Part shown: positions 35,240 to 46,839 of the stretch, in pieces
Numbering within the stretch: position 1 is the stretch's first letter
Layout: every line of letters begins with the position of its first letter
From: Terebella lapidaria
Taxonomy: Eukaryota > Annelida > Polychaeta > Terebellida > Terebellidae
Assembly: GCA_949152475.1 (NCBI GenBank)
Contig: OX424555.1
Coordinates: 18,866,868-18,930,867 of the forward strand
DNA: 64,000 nt
Reading direction: 5' to 3'
The notes under the pieces: generated by a model
The model's database searches: none
Told to the model about the DNA's origin: nothing
What the model saw: only the letters and a program-made list of their open reading frames with translations
Program-made: the position numbers and the translations under genes

Positions 35240-35890
35240 AAAAGTTTAGCCAACATACCCCCAAGATAGGTTTGTCTAGGGGACAACTCCGAAAATAACG
35301 TCCCTTACTCGAACAAAAAATGCCAACTCAACAGAAAAATTTTAGGCGAAGGTCAACGTTCAACGTACCCCTTAGACTAGGTTGAAGAGTCCGAGAATAA
35401 TGTCCATTTCGCTCTACGACGCACGGTTTCCGAGATATGGACTAAACATAAAAAAATTTAAAAACCGCCAGTCCGAAAAAACACCCGTTTCGCTCTACTA
35501 CGCACCATTTCCGAGATATCGACAAAAATGAATAATGCCAACACAGCAGGAGGTTTTTAGCCCGAGGTCAAAGTTCACTACACATACCCTAGACACGTTT
35601 GTAAAGAGTCCGTAAATAACCTCCATTTCGCTCTACGACGCATGACGACTCGGCATTCATAATACATGTTTGTCTAGGGTCCCAAAATAACGCCCTTTTC
35701 GCTTTACAACTCACCATTTCTGAGACACACAGTGAACCACAAAGGTGAATAGACAAAAAAAAAAGTTTTAAAACCTCGGTTAAAGGCCATTTAACAGATT
35801 GGCCCCCAAAACTCAAAGGGTTCCTCTCGGATACTACATACATAAATCGCGGTGTAAAGTTTCAGAACTGAACCTTTCTTAACCGGACCT
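35240..35890 (+). repeat. Degraded copy of the repeat block at 1-1000
   Basis: CCGAAAATAACGTCC, TTTCGCTCTACGACGCAC and TTCCGAGATAT recur several times, as in the first kilobase. A segment starting CAGACTCC-like palindromes (TTTGTCTAGG) also recurs. Copies are more diverged than those at 1-720. Confidence 0.7.
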
Positions 35891-35917
35891 CGGAACTGGC
35901 TCGAAATCAGAACTTAA

Positions 35918-36105
35918 ATTCTAAGTATTTTCCAATGCTGTCATATCTATCTACTGTACAATGTCATAGAAGTGCATTAAGTATTTCTAAGCATTCTAAG
36001 TATTTTCCAATGCCGTCATATCGATCTACAATGTCGTAGAAGTGCATAAAGTATTTGTAAGCATTCTAAGTATTTTCCAATGCTGTCATAGAAGTGCACA
36101 CTGTG
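35918..36105 (+). repeat. Minisatellite, about 70-base unit, 2.5 copies
   Basis: The unit begins ATTCTAAGTATTTTCCAATG and includes GTCATAGAAGTGCAT. Two full copies and a partial third are present, differing by small deletions. Confidence 0.8.
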
Positions 36106-36510
36106 CATTATACCTTATCAGAGAAAACAGATGCAGGAAACAGGTACGTTCTGAGTATGAACATCACTGAAATAATCACTAAGTCTAAGTCTGAATAAAC
36201 AAGTATATATGACAGAATGGGAAGTGTCCGCCACATAACCTAGTACCCTCCACTGGTACAGTGTTCTTCATATGATGTCAACAGAATTCATTGCATGGAC
36301 TCCAATAAAAAAATTATTTATCTAGGTAGGCTAATGAACAAATTCATAAAAAGGTATAGCGGTCCATAAAAAATTAGTTCAGACTGTTTCACCACAACTA
36401 CTATCCTCCAAACATGCACATATTTCCAACTAGGCTTCTGTTACCTGAACTTTGCAATATAGGCCTTCTCTATAATTATATACCGATTACGGATTCCCAA
36501 TATGTCCTGT

Positions 36511-39500
36511 CTATGTAGCTTTATCCTTGACGCACACAAATCGCCTGGATTGGAGCGCGTTGCAGGTGCAAGGGACGTATCCCCGGCGACTGAGGCATAA
36601 GCAAGAGCCACTGGGAGAGGATCCCGTTGTAGACACCTGCTGGTCCCAGTTCAGCGTGCCCCTGACGGCGATACCTCCAGACTGCCACGTTGTCCCCGCC
36701 CGAACCCCGTCCGTCCAGTAACCGCTCACTGTGTCAACAACAGAAAACATATGCATCATGCAGGCACACTCAAGTTATACATGTAATCTGGACTCCGCTT
36801 CAGGTATAAGCACTGCGAGCTCCAGGTATAGGCATATGAAATGTCATTGAATGGGGCTAGTCCTGATAGTTTAGGAGGAGCCAGGTCTTGCTCCTCATAA
36901 AATTACCAATACTATCCCCATTACAATGAAGTATGTTTGTGCCATACACGATCATCTAGCGAGGTACCTACCGGGCCTTCCCTTGACCTTGACCTCCCGG
37001 AACCCATTATAACGGGCGATACACACGCTGGTGATTTCAATCTTGACGTATGACGTCACGCGAGGGGTCACTTTGTACGTTTGCCATGAGACGCCTCCAC
37101 AATCTTCCCGTGTTCCCCCATTGGCACAGGTCAGTTGACCCTGTAACGACACCAAACTTTCGATAGTCTCTTCAGTCGTCACATTACATTACATTATGGT
37201 TCATTCTTTGGTCATCATTGTGATTCATCTGTATTGATACATGCTGGTTAGCATTACACAAAGACTCGCCTCATGGGTAGATCGATCGCTAAACTGGAGT
37301 TGGAAACCTTTGATCTGATAGCTCCTATAGCAGCGTGTCAAAATCTGAATTTCATTGACCTGTGTCAAAAGATAACATATCGACCAATCTATAATACATT
37401 TGGTGAAAGGAATTTGACCCTACTTTAATTGAAGAAAAATGCAATGTAGCTAGCAAAACAGGTTTTATCACCTATGCACCAAAATAACAACAAAATGAGT
37501 AAAAATTAAAATAAATACACGAATAATCAAACAAAAAAAGAAAAATTAGTCCAAGGGCTAAGAAGGGTTACCTTTATATATTTTAGATATTAGCCTTTTG
37601 TCTCATGACCTTGAAAATAAGCTCATTGGTCAATTCAAGGTCATGAGAATTCAACATATATCATTTCCTCAATGTTGGCAATTGATTCCTAAGCTGTAAA
37701 GTCGATAGAGAAGCAAGATATTAGCCTTTTCGTCCTTTGACCTTGAAAGTTAGGTCGACGGTCGAATTCAAGGTCATGGCAATATTCAACATATATCATT
37801 TTCTATATGTTCACAATTGATTCCTAAGCTGTAAAGTCGATAATAAGCGAGATGTTGGCCATTTTGTGCTATGACCTTGAAAATTAGGTCAACGGTCAAA
37901 TTTAAAGTCACGAGAATACTCTGTATATATCATTTCCTATATCTTCATAATTGATTCCTAAGCTGTAAAATCAATAAGAAGCGAGATATTAGCCATTTTG
38001 TCCTGTGACCTTGAAAATGGTGTCAAAGGTCAAACTCAAGGTCATGAATATTCAGTATATATCATTTCCCATATGTTCACAATTGATTCCTAAGCTGTAA
38101 GGTCGATAATAAGCGAGATATTAGCCATTTTGTGCTCTGAATTTGAAAATTAGGTCAAAGGTCAAATTCAAGGTCATCAGAATATTCAGACTCTATCATT
38201 TACATGTATCATTTCCTATATGTCGAAATTTGATTCCTAAGTTGTAAAGTCAATAATAAGCGAGATATTAGCCATTTTGTCCTGTGACCTTGAAAATGAG
38301 GTCAAAGGTCAAATTCAAGGTCATCAGAGTATCCGGATTATATCATTTCCTATATGTGCACAATTGATTCCTAGTCTCTAATATTAGGCGAGATATTAGC
38401 AATAATATGTCCCATTTTAAAGCATAGGAGAAATTAACATGGAAAAGTCCCATTTGGGCCGAGTTTGGGCCCAAAATGTAGCACTTCGAACGATTCAAGG
38501 GCAATGAAACTTATACATGTCACAAGGGTACATTTGAGGAGTGTTATGCATCAATAAGAAAAAAACTACTGAACAGATTTTGAGATAAATGACCGTCAAA
38601 GTCCAAAATTGTTCGTTTTTCGTCAAAAATGGCCGCCATTTTGAAAATATTGCGAAAATCGAAAAACTAAAAAATTAGGCCAAGGGCCGAAGATAGGTTA
38701 CCGGACAATGTTTAATATTTTAGATGTTAGCCAGGTCACTGGTTGAATTCAAGGTCAAGAGAATATTCAGCATATATAACATTAAGCATATATCATGTCC
38801 ACAATTGATTGCTAAGCTGTAAATTTAATAATCAGAGAGATATCAGCAATTTTGTGCTGTGGCCTTGAAAATGAAGGGGCAAAGGTCAAATTCAAGGTCA
38901 TCAAAATATTCAATGTATATCATTTTCTATATCATGTCCACAATTGATTCCCAAGCCATACAGTCAATTAGAGGAGCAAGATATGAGCCAGTTTGTCCTT
39001 GGACCTTGAAAATGAGGTCAGAGGTCAAATTCATGGTCATGAGAATATTCAGCATATATCATTTCCTATATGTCCACGATTGATTCCTAAGCTGTAAAAT
39101 CGGTGATAAGTGAGATATTAGCCTGTTTGTCCTGTGACCTTGAAAATGAGGTCAAAGGTCAAATTCAAGGTCATGACAATGATCTGCATATATCCTTTCC
39201 TATATGTTCATAATTGATTGCTAAGCTGTTTTTTTTTAGTCGATAACAAGTGAGATATTAGCCATTTTGTCCTGTGACCTTGAAAATGAGGTCGAAGGTC
39301 AAATTCAAGGTCATCAGAATATTCAGCATATATCATTTCCTATATGTCCACAATTGATTCCTAAGCTGTAGAGTGGATAATAAGCGAGATATAAGCAATT
39401 TTGTGCTCTGACCTTGAAACTGAGGTCAGAGGTCAAATTCAAGGTCACGAGAATATTCAGCATATATTATTTCCTATACGTCCACAATTGATTCCTAAGC

Positions 39501-42500
39501 TGTAGAGTCGATAATAAGCGAGATATAAGCCATTTTGTGCTCTGACCTTGAAACTGAGGTCAGAGGTCAAATTCAAGGTCACGGGAATATTCATCATATA
39601 TCATTTCCTATATGTCCACAATTGATTCCTAGTCTCTAATCTCAATATCAAGTGAGATATTAGGCATAATGTGTCCCATTATAAAGCATAGGAGAATTTA
39701 ACATGGGAAAGTCCCATTTGGGCCAAAATGGCCCACTTCGAGCGATTCAAGCGCAACGAAATTTATAGACATCATAGAAGTACATATGAGGAGTCTTGTG
39801 TATCAAAAAGAAAAAAAGTTACTGAACAGATTTTGAGAGAATGGCCGCCAAAGTCCAAAATCAGGCATTTTTCATCAAAAACGGCTGCCATTTTCGCAGC
39901 ATATATCATTTCCTATATGTCCACAATTGATTCCTAAGCTGTAAAATCGATGATAAGTGAGATATTAGCCTGTTTGTCCTGTGACCTTGAAAATGAGGTC
40001 AAAGGTCAAATTCAAGGTCATGACAATGATCTGCATATATCCTTTCCTATATGTTCATAATTGATTGCTAAGCTGTTTTTTTTTTTAGTCGATAACAAGT
40101 GAGATATTAGCCATTTTGTCCTGTGACCTTGAAAATGAGGTCGAAGGTCAAATTCAAGGTCATCAGAATATTCAGCATATATCATTTCCTATATGTCCAC
40201 AATTGATTCCTAAGCTGTAGAGTGGATAATAAGCGAGATATAAGCCATTTTGTGCTCTGACCTGGAAACTGAGGTCAGAGGTCAAATTCAAGGTCACGAG
40301 AATATTCAGCATATATTATTTCCTATACGTCCACAATTGATTCCTAAGCTGTAGAGTCGATAATAAGCGAGATATAAGCCATTTTGTGCTCTGACCTTGA
40401 AACTGAGGTCAGAGGTCAAATTCAAGGTCACGGGAATATTCATCATATATCATTTCCTATATGTCCACAATTGATTCCTAGTCTCTAATCTCAATATCAA
40501 GTGAGATATTAGGCATAATGTGTCCCATTATAAAGCATAGGAGAATTTAACATGGGAAAGTCCCATTTGGGCCAAAATGGCCCACTTCGAGCGATTCAAG
40601 CGCAACGAAATTTATAGACATCATAGGAGTACATATGAGGAGTCTTATGTATCAAAAAAAAAAAAGTTACTGAACAGATTTTGAGAAAATGGCCGCCAAA
40701 GTCCAAAATCAGGCATTTTTCGTCAAAAACGGCCGCCATTTTGAAAAAAATGCGAAAATCGAAAAACTAAAAAATACCTCATTCTTGAATTATTCTTAAG
40801 TATTTTTCTGCAAAATTTCAGAAAAATTCGCCTGTAAACAAAAAAGATAAAAATGTGGACGACGACGACGACGACGGATGACGACGGACGACGGACGACG
40901 GACGCAACGCCATGCCAATAGGTTATCGGACCATAGGTCCGGTAACCTAAAAAATAACTCCCTCTCGAAATATTTTTAGGCATTTTTGTGCAAAATTTCA
41001 GAAAGATTCGATCGTAAACTTTAAAGATAAAAATGTAGACGGACGACGACGACGGACGACGGACGCAACGCTAGGCAATAGGTTATCGGACCAAAGGGTC
41101 GGTAACCTAAAAACGACAAAAACGTCTACCTCAGAGACAGCGCCGAGGTTGATTTCAATCCACGAGCCCACGGCAGAGCTGTCTCCCCGGATCACCCAAA
41201 CGCTCGCAACTGGAGTCGTGCTGCCATCTATCGCCTTCTCACAGTCGTAGTCAGCACTCCACTCACTAGAGGCGCTGCAGCTAGATCCCACGGCCAAGTT
41301 GGACACTGCCAACATTATTAAATGTAATCATTTGTACCGGTCATTACAGTCTGTTCCCAACTCCAGGTATCTAAGTGAAATATACTGTAAAACATTAGGC
41401 TATCCCGGTACTGTAAAGTAATGTTTACTCAATTTTGTTCCTTGACCAGTATTATGTAAAACAATTTTGGTTACTGAGCATTTATTTTTGACAAATCACG
41501 ATTGCAAACAAGGAGGGAATTCCCCATTTTACTAAATAAATATCTAATTCCAGGAACGATGAGGCACTCTCATCGAATTTTATTGATAATATTTGGGATG
41601 ACTATATCAGCATATACACGAACTGACCAGGAAGACAATAACAATACGCATGAGCTCAGAGATGGATTTGTTTCCAGCTACCCTGGACCATCAATACTGA
41701 TACAATTCCTGCTCAACTTGAAGCCTAAACTTTGCGCTATACAACCGGACCTTGGTTGTCATGAGGGCCCACAACTCTTCTCGCGGGCCTTATATGCCTT
41801 ATGGCCCCCGAAACCCTCAGACCGGAATATCCATAAATTTTAAAATATTCAAACTGCACAAATACAGTTGTAAACTACACATTATCAAACCCTAAAATTC
41901 TCTCGGGGGTCTTAGAGAGCATCCCCGAAACCCCCAGAGCGGAGGAGTTGCACTTCCTCTTCCTGCTCCTCTCATGCACCGCCCCCTACGGTAAATTCCT
42001 GGATTCGCCCTTGTACACGTATATACTGCACCTCTTCATACGTAGTCCCTCCCCCCGCCCTCTGAAAAATCATAGATCCGCCCCTGAATATCAAACTTAT
42101 ACTCGAGCATATCAAGCTCCAATTGTGAGGCGGCGGTAATAATTGCAAGGTGCCGGAAATATTTCCGCTGCAGCGATACTTATGTGGCGATTTTGCCCAC
42201 AGAATCATGCGCGCTGCCTAGCAATGCTCTCTAATCCTCTCGCTCCACTATACTGTAACAATGGTCTTACGTCATTCCCTTGTCTCTCGTGCGCTGGGAG
42301 TATAAATACTCCCAGTCCGTTTTGCTTAATCAGAGTTGTATCAGAGCTGGCAAAGCGAGAGGACGACGGAGGGTTCGGCCATGGGCTCCACGTCCCTTTC
42401 CGGCTAGTGGACCAGTAAGGCCCCGGGGACGACCCCTTCACCCTGCTGGAGCCGGACCATTTGGGATGTTGTGTTCCGAAGGACCGGTTGGATAAAGATC

Positions 42501-45456
42501 AGCGACAAGCTCTCCGCGAATTGCTTCGGATGTGTTCATGAGTCCTGGTGGTGCGGTTGGCAAAACAGATATAGCCAGACACCGCATCGATCCCTGGACG
42601 AGCGTCCTATCAAACAGCGTGCTACGACGAGCAGCTATTGTGCACCAAAAGGTCATTGACAAGGAGGTGCGGAAGATGCTCGAGCTAGACATCATCGAAC
42701 CTAGTGATAGCCCTTGGGTCAGTCCTGTGGTTATGGTGAAGAAGAAGGACGGCTCATGGAGGTTCTGCGTGGATTATCGTAAGCTTAACGATGCCACGTG
42801 GAAGGACTCATACCCTCTTCCTCACATCGAAGACACCTTCGATGCCCTAGCCGGGACACACTATTTCTGTGCTCTGGACCTGGCATCCGGGTATTTGCAG
42901 GTCGAGATGGACGAGGATGATTGGGCGAAAACTGCCTTTATCACCAAGAACTGGCTCTAACATATTAAGGTAATGCCGTTCGGGCTCTGTATCCCCTCCC
43001 CCCCCCCCCGCGACATTCGAGGGCCTCATGGAAATGGTGCTAAAAGGTTTCTTATGGAATCGATGTATGGTCTACAACGACGATGTCGTCTTGTACGGCC
43101 GGTCCTTCGAGGAAACCCTCACCAATCTCCAGATGGTGCTCTATCACATCCGCGGCATAGGCCTTAAACTGAAGCCTAACAAGTGCAAGCTCGTCGCCAA
43201 AGAGATCTTGTACTTGGGCTTCATGGTGACATGTACAGGTGTCCGCCCAGACCCTGCGAAGATCGAGGCCGTACAACACTGGCCCAGCCCTGCAATGTAG
43301 CGGACGTGAGGTCCTTCTTGGGCTCTTCGATTCATTTGAGGCTTCGCTAAGATCGCACGTCCCTTTACTATCCTTACCGAAAAGGGCGCGGATTTCGTCG
43401 GGGAGGCTTCCCAGGAGGTTGCTTCTGCGGAACGATACTTCCCCAGTCTCAAGGCTCTGAACGCTCACCGCTCGGACGCGCACCGTGGTGAGTCCCTCCA
43501 CACCGAAGGTGAGGAGGCGGGGCCTGTATTCAACTTTGGATACATTCCACCTAGGTGGCTTCGAGCATGACTACGTCAGGCTCGAAGAAGAACTGGATCT
43601 TCCACTACAGTCCATGCCGCTCCGCACAGCGCGTCATAGACGACAATTGGAAAGAGTCTGGCATAGTGTCGGCGGGTTCGAGCTACGGAGCACACCTGTC
43701 GGTCACAATGCACCAGACCCCGGAGGAATACACGTCGGCAACAGAGGCCCTCCGCCAACATCCGCCAACATCACCTCTCCCTCTCCCTCGAGCTAGACGT
43801 CAGAGACCCGGCCTAAGGTCCCTAGGGCGGGTCCCTCAAAGTTCTAGTGATCACGACACCCGCCGTGACCGTGCCTCAGTGCGGGGCACTCGCGCCCTAG
43901 GTATCGGGCGTCAAACGCTACACTTAGCGGTACTTTATATCGTGGTTGATTGTCTCAACTACATGTAAGTTTGCCCAAAATTGTGGTGGAGTTTTAATTT
44001 GTCGTGGAACTGCTACTCGTGAAAACTTCACCATTCTTTCAATCCCCTCCATCCTCCCTGGATCGTGTGGTGAAGAATTATCTTAATTTAATCGAAAAAC
44101 AGGGTAATTAGAGTGTTGAACTCAGAGTGTTGAGCTCAGGGAAACCACGAATTAAACTACCACATAACATAAAATTTTGCCTGAGGGTTGAGTAATGTTA
44201 CCAGAGAAGTGTACAAAATTAAGCTGTCAAAGTCTGAAACGGTCATTTTTGTGGACTCAAATTGGACTTTTTGTCAAAAAAAAAACAAAAAAAAAATATT
44301 CCTTCTTGAATTATTTTTTGAGGTTTTTCCCCCTTAAATTTTCAGAGAAATTCAACCGTGAACTTTACGACGGACAAACGGACGGAAGACGGACGCAACG
44401 CCACGCCAATAAGACCATAGGTTTCCATCTTTTCAATATTCCCAAGACAATGCATGCATGCACGTAACTAAGATATACCCAAGGGATTGCACCACGGTAT
44501 ACACCTTTCACAACAGTTCAGACTGTTATATATTTCACATAGACACAATAGTGCTACACTGGTACAAGTACAAAAGACAACTCACGCCTGGAACAAGAAT
44601 CCACACTCGACAGATATTCATTACACCCTATTCGTAACTATTCCATACTCACCAGCCGGCGTATTAGCGAGCAGACCAGCAAGCTCGTGGTCGCGCACGT
44701 TCGGTGACAGGAGTCGGGAAGACTTGTCCGCACACTGCTGCGCTGCCTCGGCTTTGGTCACTTCGGCATCGGACACGAAGTAACACACATTGCTCGTATT
44801 GCTTGCCACGAATTCCTCGCCGCAAACTGCCGTTGTTTTCAGAAGATTCGATACAATGTAGTTTTGGTAGACTATGGACATACCAACGAACCTTTCTAGT
44901 ACATCTTTCAATTTTTTTCTCGAAACCTACCTTCATCTTCCGATTCAGCCCCCTCAGGTGTAGGATTCTCACCCCCCTCAGATGCAGCGTAAGACGATCC
45001 CACAGTGGCGGCTCCAGACGTAGGTCTGTCATACAGTTTAGCTCCGTCAGTCGGAAGAACGGCCGCCTTATCTGTTGAGTTTTCGGTCAGACATTTCGCG
45101 TACCAAGAGGCGAGCAGGCATGTCGACGTAGCGAGCAGAAGACACATCACGATCAACACCCATACTACTACCCTCGAACATCCCTGTCGCCTGCCCCTCG
45201 GTTGGGACTCTGCGATCAGCTCATAGAGGTCTGCATTTGGTGTTCCTGTCTCTAAGTAAGTTCCTACGTTCCCGAGTGTGGGCTTCTCATCTTCTACACA
45301 GCTGTATTCGGGCTCGACGATCTCTTTGTAGTGAACTGCGTCTTCCGATACATCAACTGGTTTCGCATAGTGGTTCTGCTGCTTCGAGGTCATGCGTGAT
45401 ACTGGTGTTTCGTAGCCAGGAAAATCTTGTTCTTTACCTCTCGGCCACGCCATCAT
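36511..45456 (-). CDS. Type II membrane C-type lectin with nested F5/8C-like domain
   Basis: Six exons on the minus strand: 45456-44931, 44826-44653, 41305-41130, 37359-37270, 37140-36972 and 36728-36511. Every junction keeps frame (phases 1,1,0,0,1), giving 450 residues. Residues 1-95 are cytoplasmic with an ITIM-like VHYKEI (41-46) and other tyrosines. TM is about 96-119. A short stalk carries sequon Asn126. Residues 176-233 are the first half of a C-type lectin domain (VCYFVSDAEV, AAQQCADKSSRLL). Residues 234-378 form a complete galactose-binding/F5-8C-like domain (NLAVGSSCSASSEW, WIEINLGA, FQLQFSD, TSYVKIEITSV, GFREVKVKG). Residues 379-450 are the second lectin half (GYWTDGVRAG, CLCLSRRGYVPC, RRFVCVK). 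Lectin cysteines are kept but QPD/EPN and WND calcium motifs are absent. The third intron-donor is GC (AG|GCGAGT). Skipping exons 3-5 would also stay in frame. Confidence 0.82.
37600..40490 (-). repeat. Satellite B, about 130-base units with AGGTCA motifs
   Basis: About 17 units in three blocks (37600-38390, 38730-39640 and 39898-40490). A typical unit has TGACCTTGAAAATGAGGTCA, then AAGGTCAAATTCAAGGTCAT, then CATATATCATTTCCTATATG and ATTGATTCCTAAGCTGTA. It is the reverse-orientation form of satellite A. Many units keep AGGTCA-A/G-AGGTCA and TCAAGGTCA exactly. Confidence 0.9.
39051..40740. repeat. Recent 847-base tandem duplication
   Basis: 39051-39897 is repeated at 39898-40740 with only a few differences. 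It includes four satellite units plus the unique GTGTCCCATTATAAAGCATA and GGCCGCCAAAGTCC segments. The near identity indicates a recent unequal exchange or an assembly duplication. Confidence 0.8.
42130..43500 (+). mobile_element. Ty3/gypsy fossil inside lectin intron 2
   Basis: A broken retroelement copy on the plus strand, opposite to the host gene. A possible LTR-like leader with GAGTATAAATACTC lies at about 42130-42420. Reverse transcriptase segments follow. The first has DSPWVSPVVMVKKKDGSWRF and CALDLASGYLQVEMDEDDW (42640-42960). The second has VYNDDVVLYGRS and KPNKCKLVAKEILYLGF (43050-43300). These are Ty3/gypsy hallmarks. Later parts fade out by about 43500. It has several breaks and no intact integrase or second LTR was seen. 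It is probably old. Confidence 0.8.
44190..44425 (-). mobile_element. Helentron-like fragment
   Basis: The order TTCTTGAATTATT, AAATTTTCAGAGAAATTC, GACGGACGCAACGCCACGCC and ACCATAGGTTTCC matches the left-end part of copies B and C on the minus strand. The terminal bases are lost. It lies in intron 2 of the lectin gene. Confidence 0.6.
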
Positions 45457-45585
45457 ATGGTATGCAATTACCGGTATATTGTGAACAAAACTTTGCCGTA
45501 CTGACCATTCGCAGATGAAATGGTTCTATATTCCGTCCGTCCGTTCTAGATATATATTAGCCATTATGAAACTGATTCAGATTTT

Positions 45586-45665
45586 AGGTTACCGAACCTT
45601 TGGTCCGATACCCTATTGGCACAACGTTGCGTCCGTCGTCCGTCCGTCGTCCACATTTCTCATTT
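45586..45665 (+). mobile_element. Helentron-like left-end fragment
   Basis: TTAGGTTACCGAACC, GGTCCGATACCC and TTGCGTCCGTCGTCC match the left end of the family. No right end is found downstream. It lies about 130 bases upstream of the lectin start codon, in the probable promoter region. Confidence 0.6.
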
Positions 45666-46499
45666 CAACAGTGTCAGATTTAGTTTGGCCATTATATTAT
45701 TGGCCAACCTTGGTCACTTCAGTAACTTGAACAAGAATACCGGGGTATCAGTAAATGAGTCAATTTACCCCCCCCCCCCCTATTTAATTTCAAGTCCCAC
45801 AACATGGGGTCGACAAGTATTCCACCATAAATGTCAATGTGGTGGTCGATTAATAAGAATCATCCGAGTTGATTCATGTAGTTTGGCAGACTCTCACAGA
45901 CAGACTTTTACTAATTACGATTGTTCCGATCCATGTGTTCCTTATGTGTTCGAAAAAATACGGTCGTTGATGCAATATTTTATCTTTTCGAATTTCGCCT
46001 TAATGAATAGACTTTTACTAATGAAAAGAATGAGCCAAACTTTCGCCCTGGTCAAATTTCACTGTTTCACGTTTCGGCAGAGGATATTGAAAATACGTGT
46101 TTTTTTAACCTGCGAACTGGCTTGTTGTATAGCAGAAACCCATCTGATGTTAGAACCCCAATAACGCACAAAAATGTCAATCAACGAGAGAAGCGAATTA
46201 CATGCTTGACAAGATTATATCATGGGCCTTACTTTACTTAGGCCTACTCATCGCGAAATGCAAGAATACGGCTCTAAACAGGAATGAAAACTGTTACTGG
46301 TAAGTTACAAGACCATTGACCCTATTCTATTCCTGGAATTCCATGGTATATGTAACATGACGCATGCAACACTGTAGACTAAATATAATTTATATATGCA
46401 AACGTCAGAAATGGTAATTCATATCAAACTTCCTCATCACGATAGGAGAGTACAATTACATGAAAATTATTATATATAGCTACATTATCTACATTATTA
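45666..46499. other. Intergenic DNA, no gene seen
   Basis: No recognisable coding sequence. It contains a 13-base C-run near 45769 and short open frames without domains. Confidence 0.4.
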
Positions 46500-46839
46500 T
46501 TATTAGTTCGGCGAGCTCGTTATCTCGTGATTAGCTAAAAACCTGGTCGCCGAATAACGTAGTTTCTGTTTTTGGCTAGCTGTCAAAACAACTCTGGTCT
46601 CAACTTACGTCACGATCCCGGAAATTAAAAACAGCGATATCTTTCTTTGGCGGGAAAGGCGAAGGGTATGTTTCATCCGACCTTTTTTGTAGGGGTGAAA
46701 ATAAGTATACCCATCAACGGAGCCACTCGGGATCCCATCACACAAACAATACTGGAATGACCAGTAAGCAAAAGCAACGAATCGTATATTTCGTTCAAAA
46801 AGTTTGTTTTTTTCTGTCACTACATCGTCTTATTCAATA

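Larger units (their letters stand above)
37546..41110 (-). mobile_element. Helentron-like cluster B in intron 3 of the lectin gene
   Basis: Read on the minus strand there are two left ends (TTAGGTTACCG at 41110 and 40950) and two right-end hairpins (near 38678-38688 and TTAGCCCTTGGACTAA at 37546-37561). Between them lie the satellite B arrays and GGCGGCCATTTT segments. Adjacent head-to-tail ends suggest concatemeric or repeated insertion of the same family. The whole cluster sits between lectin exons 3 and 4. Confidence 0.6.

Noticed and set aside
41502-41843. 113-codon plus-strand open frame in lectin intron 2
   Set aside because: No domain, composition like noncoding DNA, and it lies within an intron on the opposite strand.
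43052-43796. Open frames on both strands around the Ty3/gypsy fossil
   Set aside because: Shadows of the reverse transcriptase segment or of its degraded downstream part.
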